Assembly: GCA_963082975.1 (NCBI GenBank)
Contig: OY720345.1
Location: forward strand, 29,458,611 to 29,522,610
DNA length: 64,000 bases
Origin: Labia minor
Lineage: Eukaryota; Arthropoda; Insecta; Dermaptera; Spongiphoridae
Direction of reading: 5' to 3'
The position numbers were made by a program, and so were the translations under genes. Below are positions 36,794 to 47,140 of the stretch, piece by piece (positions within the stretch are counted from its first letter, which is position 1; every line of letters starts with the position of its first letter). Below the pieces are notes generated by a model. It saw nothing but the letters and a program-made list of their open reading frames with translations, had not been told where the DNA came from and made no database searches.

Positions 36794-37233
36794 CAGGGGT
36801 GCGTCAACTTTTTGTAACGAGCCCCTTTTTTCTTCCAAGTAAATTCTTGAACCCTTCACATTTTTTTTATAGGGGAGGAGAAATCCGTCATGGACATTTC
36901 AGTTAAAGTTGTTGGTCCTAGTGCCGGACTCTTACCGACTAAAACCTCTGCCCTAGGCTTGAGAGGGGTGTCCCCCCTCGATTTTGCCGTGTAGCATTAC
37001 TTCGAGGGGAAAGTAGCCTTTTCCTAGTTTTAGTTTTCATCTTTTTTTTAAATCTCCTTTGAATGATTGGTTATTGTCTACCAAGCCTTTTCGTTTTTGA
37101 GCATATTTTTCGCCATTGGGTGGACAATATAATCCCCAAAGCCCGTCCGACTATTGCCCTGGTATGTTCTCCTCTTTGCCACATGTGTGTCCTGTATACC
37201 ATAATGGCCGCACATGTCATTATAAGTTTAGCC
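36794..37233. other. hAT-like left end plus unidentified GC-richer insert
   Basis: GCTTAGAG (36786-36793) followed by CAGGGGTGCGTCAACTTTTT looks like a hAT left end beside its target octamer, but no matching right end was found. 36860-37225 is GC-richer. The minus-strand reading includes GRALGIILSTQWRKICSKTK and then a stop; I do not recognise it. Confidence 0.35.
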
Positions 37234-37646
37234 CAGTGATGGCGAACCTATGACCCGTGCGTCCGACACTCACCCGCCCAAGCTTTTTAACTGACCCACA
37301 CTTTGATTTTTATTTTGTATATGGTTCTAAACAAAAAGGTAAGCCAAAGTTTTAGACATTTTTTTTTCAATTTTTTTTTAAAAAAAGGTGAGAGGTTTTT
37401 GCGATGCTGCTCTGAGACATTTATAGGATGGCGCGATGAAACTTATGATTGAAAATTGGGCCGTGAATACTAAAAGGAAACACTGATATACCTATTAATT
37501 ATTTATAAATATTTATACAAAATATATATTGTATGTGATTTTCTTTATTCCTTTTTCAATTAAATACTTAGTGACCCTCGAGCTAGATCTAAAAAAAAGC
37601 AATGATCAAAATACGACCCACTTCTCAAAAAGGTTCGCCATCTCTG
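37234..37646. mobile_element. Non-autonomous hAT-like element
   Basis: Ends CAGTGATGGCGAACCTATG and AGGTTCGCCATCTCTG, flanked by GTTTAGCC (37226-37233) and GTCTAGTC (37647-37654), 6 of 8 matching. Same terminal family as 62762-63759. One inverted copy of the shared AT-rich module lies near 37313-37375. No ORF. Confidence 0.75.
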
Positions 37647-37870
37647 GTCTAGTCTATTCTTTTTAGATATGAATTGAAGTTTCCGTGACCGCTTATAATT
37701 TAAGTTATGTGGAATTCCACTTCCCCAAATTCTCTATATTTCACATGTTATGTATGATTTTTGTAAAAATTATTTTGGAGGATAAATAATTAAATTAACA
37801 CAAGAAATGATTTTTAAAAAAAAATGTTTTTTTTATATAAAAGAGTAATTTTTACAAATTTTTTTTTTTA

Positions 37871-38507
37871 GTATTGACAATCGTCGCGCCGTTCGCATAA
37901 TCTGGAGTGCTCCAATTTTTGCGCCCCATAGTTCACGCATCTTTGGCTTAGACGCTTAGAGAAGCGGTTTTCAAACTTGAAGGTGCACCTCCTCATAGAA
38001 ATCCGCCGCCTGAATGTTGAAGGAAAAACCTCCCACTTGATGGTCTCAAGGAGATTCTGTGTGACATTTGCCCTGTGAGGTCGCGCATTGTGGTGCAAAA
38101 AAAACACTTTTGAGCTGAGTTTCCCTTTTTGCTTATTTTTGAATTGACCTTCTTATCCTTCTACCTATCAGAGTTTATTGTAGCACCACGTTCCAGTATA
38201 TCGACAAGAATCACACCTTTTCTGTCCCAGAACACTGTTATCATCAACTTCCTGGCAGACAACGTTTGCAAACACTTTCGTGGCTTTTTGGGAGAATGTG
38301 TGTTGGCTCAACACTCAGGCGGCGGATTTCTATGAGAAAGGAATTCCGAAGCTCGTTCATCGCTACAATAAATGTCCCAACTTTTTTGGCGATTATGTAG
38401 AAAAATAGTATTTTAGTTGCTCTTTCAAATGTATATAATAAAAAACATTTTCCTGTACTAGTTTTGTCTTAATTCCAAAACGTAACCTACTTTGTGAATT
38501 GCCCTCG
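37871..38507 (-). mobile_element. Rearranged mariner fragment with transposase remnants
   Basis: The right end is the complement of CGAGGGCAATTCACAAAG at TA 38508-38509. Minus-strand remnants: MITVFWDRKGVILVDILERG (first catalytic Asp in FWD), then FFLHHNARPHRANVTQNLLE, where His replaces the usual catalytic Asp of HDNARPH, then WEVFPS and a frame break. A 29-bp inverted repeat (37992-38020 and 38308-38336, AGAAATCCGCCGCCTGA) shows internal duplication and inversion. The left end is not identified. Inactive. Confidence 0.8.
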
Positions 38508-38764
38508 TATATTAAAATTTTTGATTTTGATATTTAAACATTCATCCACAATTTACATAACTAACGATTTTACTCTTCGATAAACAATAGAATGATAAAA
38601 AGAATATTAAAGCATAACTATGTATAATTAATTGTTCTTCTTTTCTCCATAAAAGCTACTCTGTATCCGTTCCAACCCTAGATTATACAAATAATAGTTA
38701 TATAGTCATAATATATATATATATATATATATATATACATTAATAATGCATTGGTCAAACAATT
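38508..38764. other. AT-rich stretch
   Basis: Ends in a TA microsatellite (about 38709-38736). No gene seen. Confidence 0.55.
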
Positions 38765-38890
38765 TAAGAAGAAGATGGGAGAATAGGAATTGGTTGGGGT
38801 GGCTCAGGATAAGGTCGTTTGAAAAAATTTGATTGCTGTTGTCAAGAACTTTCAAGTTCCGTAGAAACACAGATAGATAGATAGACAATA
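38765..38890 (+). mobile_element. Non-LTR family N1, 3' terminal fragment
   Basis: GGGTGGCTCAGGATAAGG, then TCAAGAACTTTCAAGTTCCG and a GATAGATAGATAGA tail. It is continuous with the duplicated segment that follows. Confidence 0.75.
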
Positions 38891-39183
38891 TTATTTGCAA
38901 TTTTTTTCTTAAAAAGATTTCACTTAATTATATGCATCGTTCTACAACCACCCTATTCACATGATTTGGCTCCAACCCGAAAGTTTAAAAAAAAACACAA
39001 TTCCTGGTCTATTTTTTAATTTTAAATCACAGTAGGTAATATATATGTTATTATACTCGATTATTATTCGAAATATATATATATATAATTTTCGAAGATA
39101 TATTGTAAAATAGTTTCAAATAAGTTTATTGGTCAAGAAGTTTGAAAAGACTTGAAAAAAAACTTTGAAAAAGTTGAAATAAA
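38826..39183. repeat. Segmental direct repeat D, copy 1
   Basis: About 360 bp repeated nearly identically at 41531-41893. The unit joins an N1 retrotransposon tail, a mariner-like scrap (reading QPPYSHDLAP) and AT-rich DNA with CGATTATTATTCGAA. Copies extend past the retrotransposon tail, so this is a duplication of genomic DNA or a composite repeat, not two independent insertions. Confidence 0.85.
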
Positions 39184-39250
39184 TTTTGAAAAATAAAAAA
39201 AAAAATACTTTTGTTTTATTCGTTCATTTATTATTATTACTATTATTATT

Positions 39251-39358
39251 ATACTCGATTATTATTCGAAATATATATATATAAAATTTTCGAAGATATA
39301 AATTTTTTTCTTAAACAAATTTCACTTAATTATATGCATCGTTCTATAACAACACTAA
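39251..39358. repeat. Permuted partial copy of repeat D
   Basis: The ACTCGATTATTATTCGAA block is followed directly by the CTTAA...TTTCACTTAATTATATGCAT block, the reverse of their order in the full copies. This suggests a tandem or circular intermediate. Confidence 0.7.
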
Positions 39359-40133
39359 TCATGATAGATAAATATTGATACTCCCTGATAATGTCTATTT
39401 AAAAAAAATATATGTTTTAATTAATATATTTTATTAATATTTTTTCTTAAATGAAACAATTGCTTTTCATCCTATATATAGGATCATATATAATATAATA
39501 TAATATATAATTCACATAACGCAAACAACTTCAAACGGTCCCTATACCTTTGATCTTATTTGTATTTTATACCTATATATCTATTTATATTGACTCTATA
39601 TATATGAGGTGAATTAGTTATTCTCAATAAGACTGAGTGATTGATGGTGAAAGTTAAATTAAAAATTCCTGAATAATTTATTTTTATATAGATAATATTG
39701 AAAAAAATTATATATATATATATATAATAAATAGATTCATCTATTATAATCAAATTCAAATCAATGAATTTAATTTCAATAATTTTTTAAAATGATAGTC
39801 TTTATTGAAAATTAAATACTGAAGCTATAATAATTAATTCTACTATAAACAGAAGGTAAATAATTAGAATGGAGATGAAAACTAAATTTTAACAAAAATC
39901 TATTCATGTAAATTATATGGAAATATAATATCTTAAATGCGTGATTCAAACAATAATCAGATTGTATAAAATGCGTGTTGTTTTATACCTGATTTATTAA
40001 TCGATTAATTTTTTTAACGTATTTTACTTTTTATCAGAACAAAATTCATCATTCAATTCAGATATATAGATAAATAAATTTGAAAATTTTGTATCTTGAT
40101 ATTTGAAAAAAAAATTCAAAGAAAATCGTTTTT
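39359..40133. other. AT-rich stretch without recognised genes
   Basis: TA-rich microsatellites near 39484-39512 and 39708-39727. No gene seen. Confidence 0.55.
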
Positions 40134-40743
40134 ACTTTCCCGCATACTTCGTATAAGGGAACTATTGGAATCTTCAAAAATTTCGACTTCGAGATTTCGA
40201 TAGATCTTGACGTTTTAGACCTCCCTGAGTCGGAAAATACCATTTTTCGAATTATGTCTGTGTGTGTGGGTATGTATGGATGTATGGATGTATGGATGTT
40301 TGGATGTATGTAATGTTTATCTGTGAGCAAATTTACTCAGAAACTAATCAAGCTAGGACTTCGAAATTTGGTACACCGATATTATTCACGGTTTGTAGAT
40401 TTCTATCAAAATTTCGTCAAAATCGGTTAACCGGAAGTGGTACTTTACCTACACTCGTTGCGTTTACCTTTCAAGTAAAGTACCAGTTTGCTTCGAGATA
40501 TTTACTTCCTATTTTGTATATAGATTTAAAAATATGAAAAAAATTCAGATACCAAATTTCATCATGATCTGACTACCGGAAGTGACATTTTACCTATACA
40601 AGTAGCGTTAGGTGTAAATTATAAATATATATAATAGTGTTAAACCATTTTACTTTATAATTTAAATTAATTAGTTTGTTAATTTTTATTGATGTTAAAA
40701 CATAATAATAATAACCTAATTACCTATTTATATGCGGGAAAGT
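40134..40743. mobile_element. Possible DNA transposon with 13-bp inverted ends
   Basis: ACTTTCCCGCATA (40134-40146) and TATGCGGGAAAGT (40731-40743) are perfect inverted repeats about 600 bp apart. The inside holds a GGATGTAT microsatellite (40270-40312) and two related segments, CCGGAAGTGGTACTTTACCT and CCGGAAGTGACATTTTACCT. No target duplication was fixed and no coding sequence recognised. Confidence 0.5.
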
Positions 40744-41067
40744 ATATGGGAGGACACTCCCGATTTTTTTTTTAATTTACAGAAATATTCTTAATTAAAT
40801 ATATTAAATTTCACGCATTTATTCAAATGCATAATTTGTTTCTTATGTTGTAAACATTGCTGACATATATTGTAAATTTGTTGTTAATTAGTTACGCTTG
40901 TTAACGTATGCTTCTAAAAGTTTATTCTTCAAAATAGAACAAAATCAGTTGTTTGACTTCCCTGGAAATGTTGAGAAGGGTATTTGGGGATAATACTGTC
41001 TGTTGCGAATGTTTTTGATTAGATTTTGAAAGAAGAGAAAGAGGCAGTGTTGATAAAGGGGAGGGTG
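40744..41067. other. AT-rich stretch
   Basis: No gene or repeat recognised. Confidence 0.5.
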
Positions 41068-41250
41068 ATGGCCATCATTCGACATCTGCCGAAGAGAAAA
41101 AAAAATCTAAAATTTGATGTTACAAAATGGTCGTCGATGAGAGACATTGTAGACATCAAAATTTCATTTGAGTTGATTCAATTGATTTCAAAAGATTATT
41201 TACACGACAATGGTTATTCGGACAATGACAGTGATGTATTGGTAAAATAA
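41068..41250 (+). CDS. Unidentified 60-residue ORF (fragment?)
   Basis: From ATG at 41068: MAIIRHLPKRKK, a central WSSMRDIVDIKISFELIQL, and an acidic end NGYSDNDSDVLVK before TAA. Codon content is less biased than the surrounding AT DNA, and the frame stays open upstream to a TTG at 41026. I recognise no domain. It could be a scrap of a transposon protein or an exon. Nothing in the neighbourhood supports a gene model. Confidence 0.2.
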   Translation: MAIIRHLPKRKKNLKFDVTKWSSMRDIVDIKISFELIQLISKDYLHDNGYSDNDSDVLVK

Positions 41251-41499
41251 GAAGTAAGGGAACGCATAGTGGGAGCAAAAAAAAAGTTCTATTTTCAGCA
41301 AACTATTTTTTTCTATATAAGTTTTTATTTTTTCTTATTCTTACTATACAAAATATTTACGAACACAAAAAAATAAATTCTAAGAGTAGATTTAAGTGGG
41401 AGTTGTCGGGACATGAAAAAGTACTGGAACGCGTTCCGATTCTGAAAAAGGTAAGAGAACGTCGTTCCCCTGCGTACCCCTCCCAATACACCACTGAAA

Positions 41500-41590
41500 G
41501 TAGGAAGGGATGTAAGAGAAAAGAGGAGAAATTTGATTGTGCTGTTATCAAGAACTTTATAGTTCCGTAGAATCACAGAGATAGATACAT
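41500..41590 (+). mobile_element. Non-LTR family N1, 3' terminal fragment
   Basis: TCAAGAACTTTATAGTTCCG, then CACAGAGATAGATACATAGA, as part of repeat D copy 2. Just upstream, 41395-41512 ends in TACCCCTCCCAATACACCAC, which resembles a reversed hAT terminus (CAGTGGTGTATTGGG). Confidence 0.7.
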
Positions 41591-41893
41591 AGACAATGTT
41601 ATTTGCAATTTTTTCTTAAAAAGATTTCACTTAATTATATGCATCGTTCTACAACCACCCTATTCACATGATTTGGCTCCAACCCGAAAGTTTAAAAAAA
41701 AAACACAATTCCTGGTCTATTTTTTAATTTTAAATCACAGTAGGTAATATATATGTTATTATACTCGATTATTATTCGAAATATATATATATATATAAAA
41801 TTTTCGAAGATATTGTAAAATAGTTTCGAATAAGTTTATTGATCAAGAAGTTTGAAAAAGCTTGGAAAAAAAACTTTGAAAAAGTTGAAATAA
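41531..41893. repeat. Segmental direct repeat D, copy 2
   Basis: Matches 38826-39183 in the same orientation about 2.7 kb downstream, including the sequence beyond the retrotransposon tail. The microsatellite inside differs in length. Confidence 0.85.
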
Positions 41894-43429
41894 AAAAATA
41901 TTTTTGTTTTAATCGAAAACTCTTACTATTCTTTCAACGCAGTTCTTTGGAGCATCTTTTGTATCAGTTTAGTTTGTTTAGGAGACCAAAGAATATAATT
42001 TTCACAATAATTTTATAATTCTAATTTTAGTTTTTTTTTATTTATTATATATACTATAATACTAATAATATTACAATATACTTATATAAAACATACACAA
42101 AGAAATTATATAAATTAATATATTTCATTAGAAGATTACTTTAAAATATTTTATAAATAGTATCAAGAACAAATAATTTTTATTTTAAATCATCTTGAAA
42201 AAAATCATTTATAATGAGAAATTTATATTAAAATATAATTAAAATATAATAAAAATCAAATAGTAATCTAATGACTAATTATTAATCAGTAAAGATAATC
42301 TGTTTTCCTTTTCTGTGGTTTATTTTTATTTTATTTTATTTATTTTTTTTTTTAAATAAAGAAAAATCATCTATCGAAATGGAAGTTCAATGAGCAAAAG
42401 AATCCTCTGAATATTTAAACACTAATAGATAATAAATAGTAAAAGGAATGCCTCGCCCTCCCACACTTCGTCTATCTGTCAGTTTGTCTCTCTCCTTCAC
42501 GCACGCATTCCCCACTTCTCGCTGGTAAAGTGCAGGTCAACTACTTTCTATAGCCTAGTCAAACTGCTTGTGTAGTACTTAATATTGAGCGTCATCGCAA
42601 ACTCTACGCTAAAATAGCGATGATCCCGGACCCTACTAATGCAGATCTTTCTCACCCCACCTTTACCCCCACCATTCTCATCTTAATCTCCCCTCCGCTG
42701 ACGAAGCAAAACAACATGTAAAATATGTATATTAGCTAAACAAAAAAACAGACACACACATGGAAGATAATCTTTTTCAAAATACTTATTATAAATCTAA
42801 ATAAAATAAATAAATAAATGTTTTATAAATTTCTTATTTCTAGGAATAAATAAAATAGAAATAGGTTGATATTCTTGTAAAAAAATATAAAAATAAATTA
42901 AATAATATTATAATATATTAAAGAAATATTAAATTAATATATGAGATGAATAGATGAAGAAAAGAAAATAATTTTTATCACTTCCATAGCTGAAATCCTT
43001 TTAAATTAATTAGTGAATAGATTTGGAGGAAGGGTTTTTATATATAAAAATATTTTTTTTTTCATAATTATGTAAAAATATATGTGTATACAGGAAATGA
43101 TGGATAAAATATATTTATCAAGGAATGACGGAAGTATTGAAGAAATAACTGGACTTACACAATTTTATGTTAAAAATAAGAATATAATTAATTGATTTAA
43201 AAAGAATTCAAAAAATATAGTATTGAAAATAAAAATGTCAAAATGATTAATTTTAATCAATGAATGTGATAATGAATGAAATAGTAAATAAATTAAAAAG
43301 AAAATAAATAATTTTATTTTTAATTTGTTTGGATTTATTATTTTAATTATTATTATTATTATTATATAATCTCTATGTTGTTGTTGTTGTTGTTGGGAAT
43401 GTGATGTTTGTTTATGTTATGATTTAAAG
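41894..43429. other. AT-rich stretch with a GC-richer patch
   Basis: 42440-42720 is pyrimidine- and GC-richer (CTCTCTCCTTCACGCACGCA) with no readable ORF. ATT and TTG trinucleotide runs lie at about 43345-43396. The rest is low-complexity. Confidence 0.5.
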
Positions 43430-43830
43430 ACCGGCTCTTTCAAGCTAACATGGTTGACAGGTGTCAGTCAGCTGCTATCCTGTCAGTGAGGAAAAAGAGG
43501 AGCCAATTGGGTGATTGAGTGAAATATTATAAAATGACTTACCCCGTTCGTGATTGGAGTGGTTATCCAACATGATATCTTGTGTGGTCGATGTATTTCA
43601 AGAACCAACAGAGCACTAGACCTAACCACCTGACACACAGCCATGATATCGCGTTGAAGACCTGCGGCCGACTGCTCGCCCAACGCCCGGTGAAGGGACA
43701 AGTGGCGCCAAGCATGGACAAAGGTGGAACTTTAAGCCAAAGCGCAACTCGCTCCCCCCTTCCTGAAACCGCCGGGCTCAGCACAATGATATATTATGCA
43801 TGTCTAAATTCATTCAAACATTAATTGAAT
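43430..43830 (-). other. Unexplained GC-rich island with a strong splice-donor match
   Basis: About 370 bp of balanced composition in very AT-rich DNA. On the minus strand an open reading of about 60 codons (residues include RDIMAVCQVVRSSALLVLEI and then CWITTPITNG) runs to GGG|GTAAGT near 43546-43541, a perfect donor consensus. The other minus frame starts MLGATCPFTGRW. The plus frame is also open (RLLAQRPVKGQVAPSMDKGG). None is a protein I know, and no convincing acceptor precedes it. Options: first exon of a minus-strand gene, a structured RNA gene, or an old insert. Confidence 0.3.
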
Positions 43831-44193
43831 CAACACTTAGAGATCCCCTTGAACATACTTACTATCATATCCAAATATTTGTATACTTTTTTTTTGTTGT
43901 TGTTGTTTTTTTTTAATTTTAATTTATTTTTGAAAAACAATTTTTATAGAACCAAAAAAAACATTAAATATTTATTATTCCACAACACTTCATTTAATTC
44001 TACATTGGTTAAAATCATAATATTTAGAATTTATACAATTTTGAATATGAAAATTTTATCATTCGTTGTGAGTTATATTAAAATAAATCAATATCCCAAA
44101 TAAGCCCCCAAGAAATTCGACCATAAGCTGTAAGTTCACTCAATTAATTAGTTGAAATTAGTAAAAAAATGTTAATTAGGCTTTTATCTCTCG
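43831..44193. other. AT-rich stretch
   Basis: Low-complexity; the Asn/Phe/Leu-rich ORF at 43825-44103 is compositional. Confidence 0.55.
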
Positions 44194-44460
44194 ATGGCTA
44201 ACCGGCTTTTCCAATCCATTGAAATAAACTATCTATCTATCTCTTGGCCGCAGCAAGCAAATCCCTCTCCCGAGCCACATCCATCCAATTCTTACCCTCT
44301 CCCATCTCTTCCTACATTTTCCACCCACATGGTCTTCCAAGTGGATTTTTCCCAATCGGTCTGCCCACAAATATATTTTTCACCAGTCTTTCCTCTTCCA
44401 TTCTAACCACATGCCCATCCCAGCCTTCTCGATTTTATAACCCTAACTGAAATAAACTAA
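44194..44460 (-). mobile_element. Non-LTR family N1, 3' fragment
   Basis: Plus-strand CTATCTATCTATCTCTTGGC is the reversed tail. The rest matches 29410-29640 with small deletions and frame breaks, so it is an independent, more degraded minus-orientation copy. Confidence 0.75.
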
Positions 44461-44469
44461 AAGTTAACA

Positions 44470-44505
44470 ATACCTCCCTTACTATCGTCGGTCGGTAAAA
44501 ATTGA
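44470..44505 (-). repeat. Terminal fragment of repeat R2
   Basis: ATACCTCCCTTACTATCGTC followed by GGTCGGTAAAAA is the same end as at 54484-54516. Confidence 0.65.
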
Positions 44506-46969
44506 ATTGTCAATTGATTCAACGTATAAAAATAATACCACAATAATATTAATATTAAAAATATATTCTTCATTAAAACAGAATAAATATTGTAATTTAT
44601 TTATTTTGTAAATTTAATTATACATACATATTTTACCTTTTCAAGTTCTATGTGAGTAATAATAGAAAATTGATTCAACTAGCTCATTTTTTTTTTAATT
44701 TTTAAAAATCAATTCAATATTAATTAAATTTATTAATAAATTATATCGTTGAAGAGAGTGACAAATTAATATTTGATAATAATTTTAAATATTGTTGTAT
44801 TTGTTTAATAATTGATTTATAATTAACATGAACACATTTTGAAATTATTTAATTTCTTTTTCTGTTTTTCTTTTCGAATGATTAAAATTTAATTTTTATT
44901 AACAAGAAATACAATCACAAATACATTCATATATAGTGAATGCATCTATTTTAATTTATTTTGAACAAAATTTTTTTTTTTTTTCTCAAATTAAATATGA
45001 TTAGTTATTCGCTGTTGAGGGACATGTTAACTCAATACAAAAAAATTACTACAATGTTTCAATTAATAAATTTGTTTATTTTTAATTTCAATTTGAAATT
45101 GTAGGGGATCAAATTATAATAATAAAAATTTTTGCTTAGTAGAATAAAATAAAATAAAAAATTGGCAATATATATTAATTTATATTGAATTTTAAACTTA
45201 CCAATGTTATTATAGTTAAATATGTAATTAAATTTTTCTTTTCACACAATGACAATTTTTACCTTTACAATTTGTTTTGTATTACATCTTAAAATCTTAT
45301 GTTTAATTACATTTATTTATTTTAAGTGCATTCTTCAATATTAAGATTTTTTTTTGTTCTTTTAGAGAGAGATAATCAATTTTTTTTTTTTAAAGTTAGA
45401 AAGACTAATGGGAATGAGTAGATACTCCATGACCCTTGTAAGAAAAAAATTTGGTGATTTTAGACTGTCCATCTTGAGCTAAAAAAAAAATAGAGGGTGT
45501 AAAATACGTATTTAGAGAGAATAAAAAAAATATAACTGACTCAGGGATTCATTAAAAATAAAATATCCTTAGAAAAATAAATGACATGTCTGAGATTAAA
45601 GAATAATTCTCTAGCATTTGTTTTTAGAAGAAAAGTTCTCTTTTAACGAGAGTATCTTGAAATTTAGTTAGAAACCATTGCAAAAATAAAATAATTAAAT
45701 AAATTGTGTTTAGTTTTACTATGGTAATACAATAAATACATATCAAAAATGTAAAATTCCCTATCAAATAATAATAGAACAAATATTACAAAGTAAATAC
45801 ATGTTCTATTATATGAAATATAATATATTATTAAATATAAAATTTATTAATATTAAATTACACATTAAAATTGACTTGAACTAAGATATCATATTAGAGA
45901 AGACACCTCTTAACAACTCAAGTTTTTAACTATGACGTTGTAAAAGTTCACATAATCATTAAAGATTTTCCATTATCCAAAATTCAATAGAAATTTAAGA
46001 TTAAATTAAATAAATATATACTTAATATACAATGTAAATGAGTTTTTAAATATAAACTTTAAGATAATAATGAGTATTTATAAAAAATAAATTATATGAT
46101 ATGTTAAAATAATAATATACACGGTCATTAAAGTGGAAATGGTTTCCTGATATAAAGTATAAAAAATGTTTAAGGGCTCATCGAAAAGATTATATTTTTA
46201 TTAACATAGTATAATAGTATAGTATAATAGTATTAAAAAAATATTTTATAATTAATTGAAACACTTTCTTAAGAGTTAATTATAAATTAAACATGAATAG
46301 TTATCATTTATTTTCTTTTACTGATATAAGAATATATAGAATATTTATGTGCCATTTTCAAGATAATATTTTAGGAAGGAATTTTAGGGATTCTGGGCTT
46401 TAGTCGTGTTACCAAGAGCCAATCCAGGGATTTTGGGTAAACTTTGACATACTGAAAAATCTTCGGCACTAGCACTAACAATAAAACACTAAAATCCCAA
46501 CATTGACTCTTTGCCAAGAATCCGTAAAATTCAATCATAAAAATCTCTCTTCTCTCCTGAAAATAGCATCAAAATAGACACCGATACGCTGAGACCCAAA
46601 TTTCCCAAATATAAATAAATTTCATTGAAGTCTAGACAAATATATATTTATTTTAAATTTAAATTATGAATGAAACAATTTTTAAATTTAAATTTGGTCT
46701 TGATCAATATATAATCAAATATTAATAAAATATATTTATTATTAAATCTATATAATCTAAAATATTAAAAAATATATCTTAATAATTTTATGACTAGAAA
46801 TTAAATATAAATAGATAATATTAAATTTACAACATCAACTAAGCCGGGAAAATATATATAATCATTACATATGTAAGATGAAGAAAAACTATATCATAAA
46901 TAAATATTCATTATAGTAATAATTTAATTGGAAAATATTCAAAAGAAATATATTGATGTAATTTTTAAA
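44506..46969. other. AT-rich upstream region of the transporter gene
   Basis: Gene-free. 46380-46600 is somewhat GC-richer and could hold part of the promoter or an untranslated 5' exon, but no TATA or initiator is convincing. Confidence 0.45.
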
Positions 46970-47140
46970 ATGATTAAAGATATCCCTGAAACGGACTGGA
47001 TAGATGAAGATTTAGAAGTAGAGCTTATATTATATCAATTATCCTCTTTACAAACATTTCTACGTTTAATTTTAGGCCTATTGGCAAGAGCTGGATTTCT
47101 TATCATTCAAATTGGAAATATACCAACTACTAATGTTTCA
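46970..47140 (+). CDS. Transporter exon 1 (residues 1-57)
   Basis: Starts MIKDIPETDW. An acidic N-terminus leads into the first membrane helix, ending ARAGFLIIQIGNIPTTNVS. Compared with the Amt pattern SGFGLLESGxVxxKNxVN, the helix-1 end is recognisable but the Glu is replaced. Donor TCA|GTGAGT, phase 0. Confidence 0.75.

Noticed and set aside
40258-40330. ORFs rich in Met-Asp-Gly-Cys-Trp or Ile-His-Pro repeats on the two strands
   Set aside because: They are translations of the GGATGTAT microsatellite.
46928-46969. Start of the transporter at TTG 46928
   Set aside because: Nuclear genes start at ATG; the first in-frame ATG is 46970 and an in-frame stop lies just before 46928.
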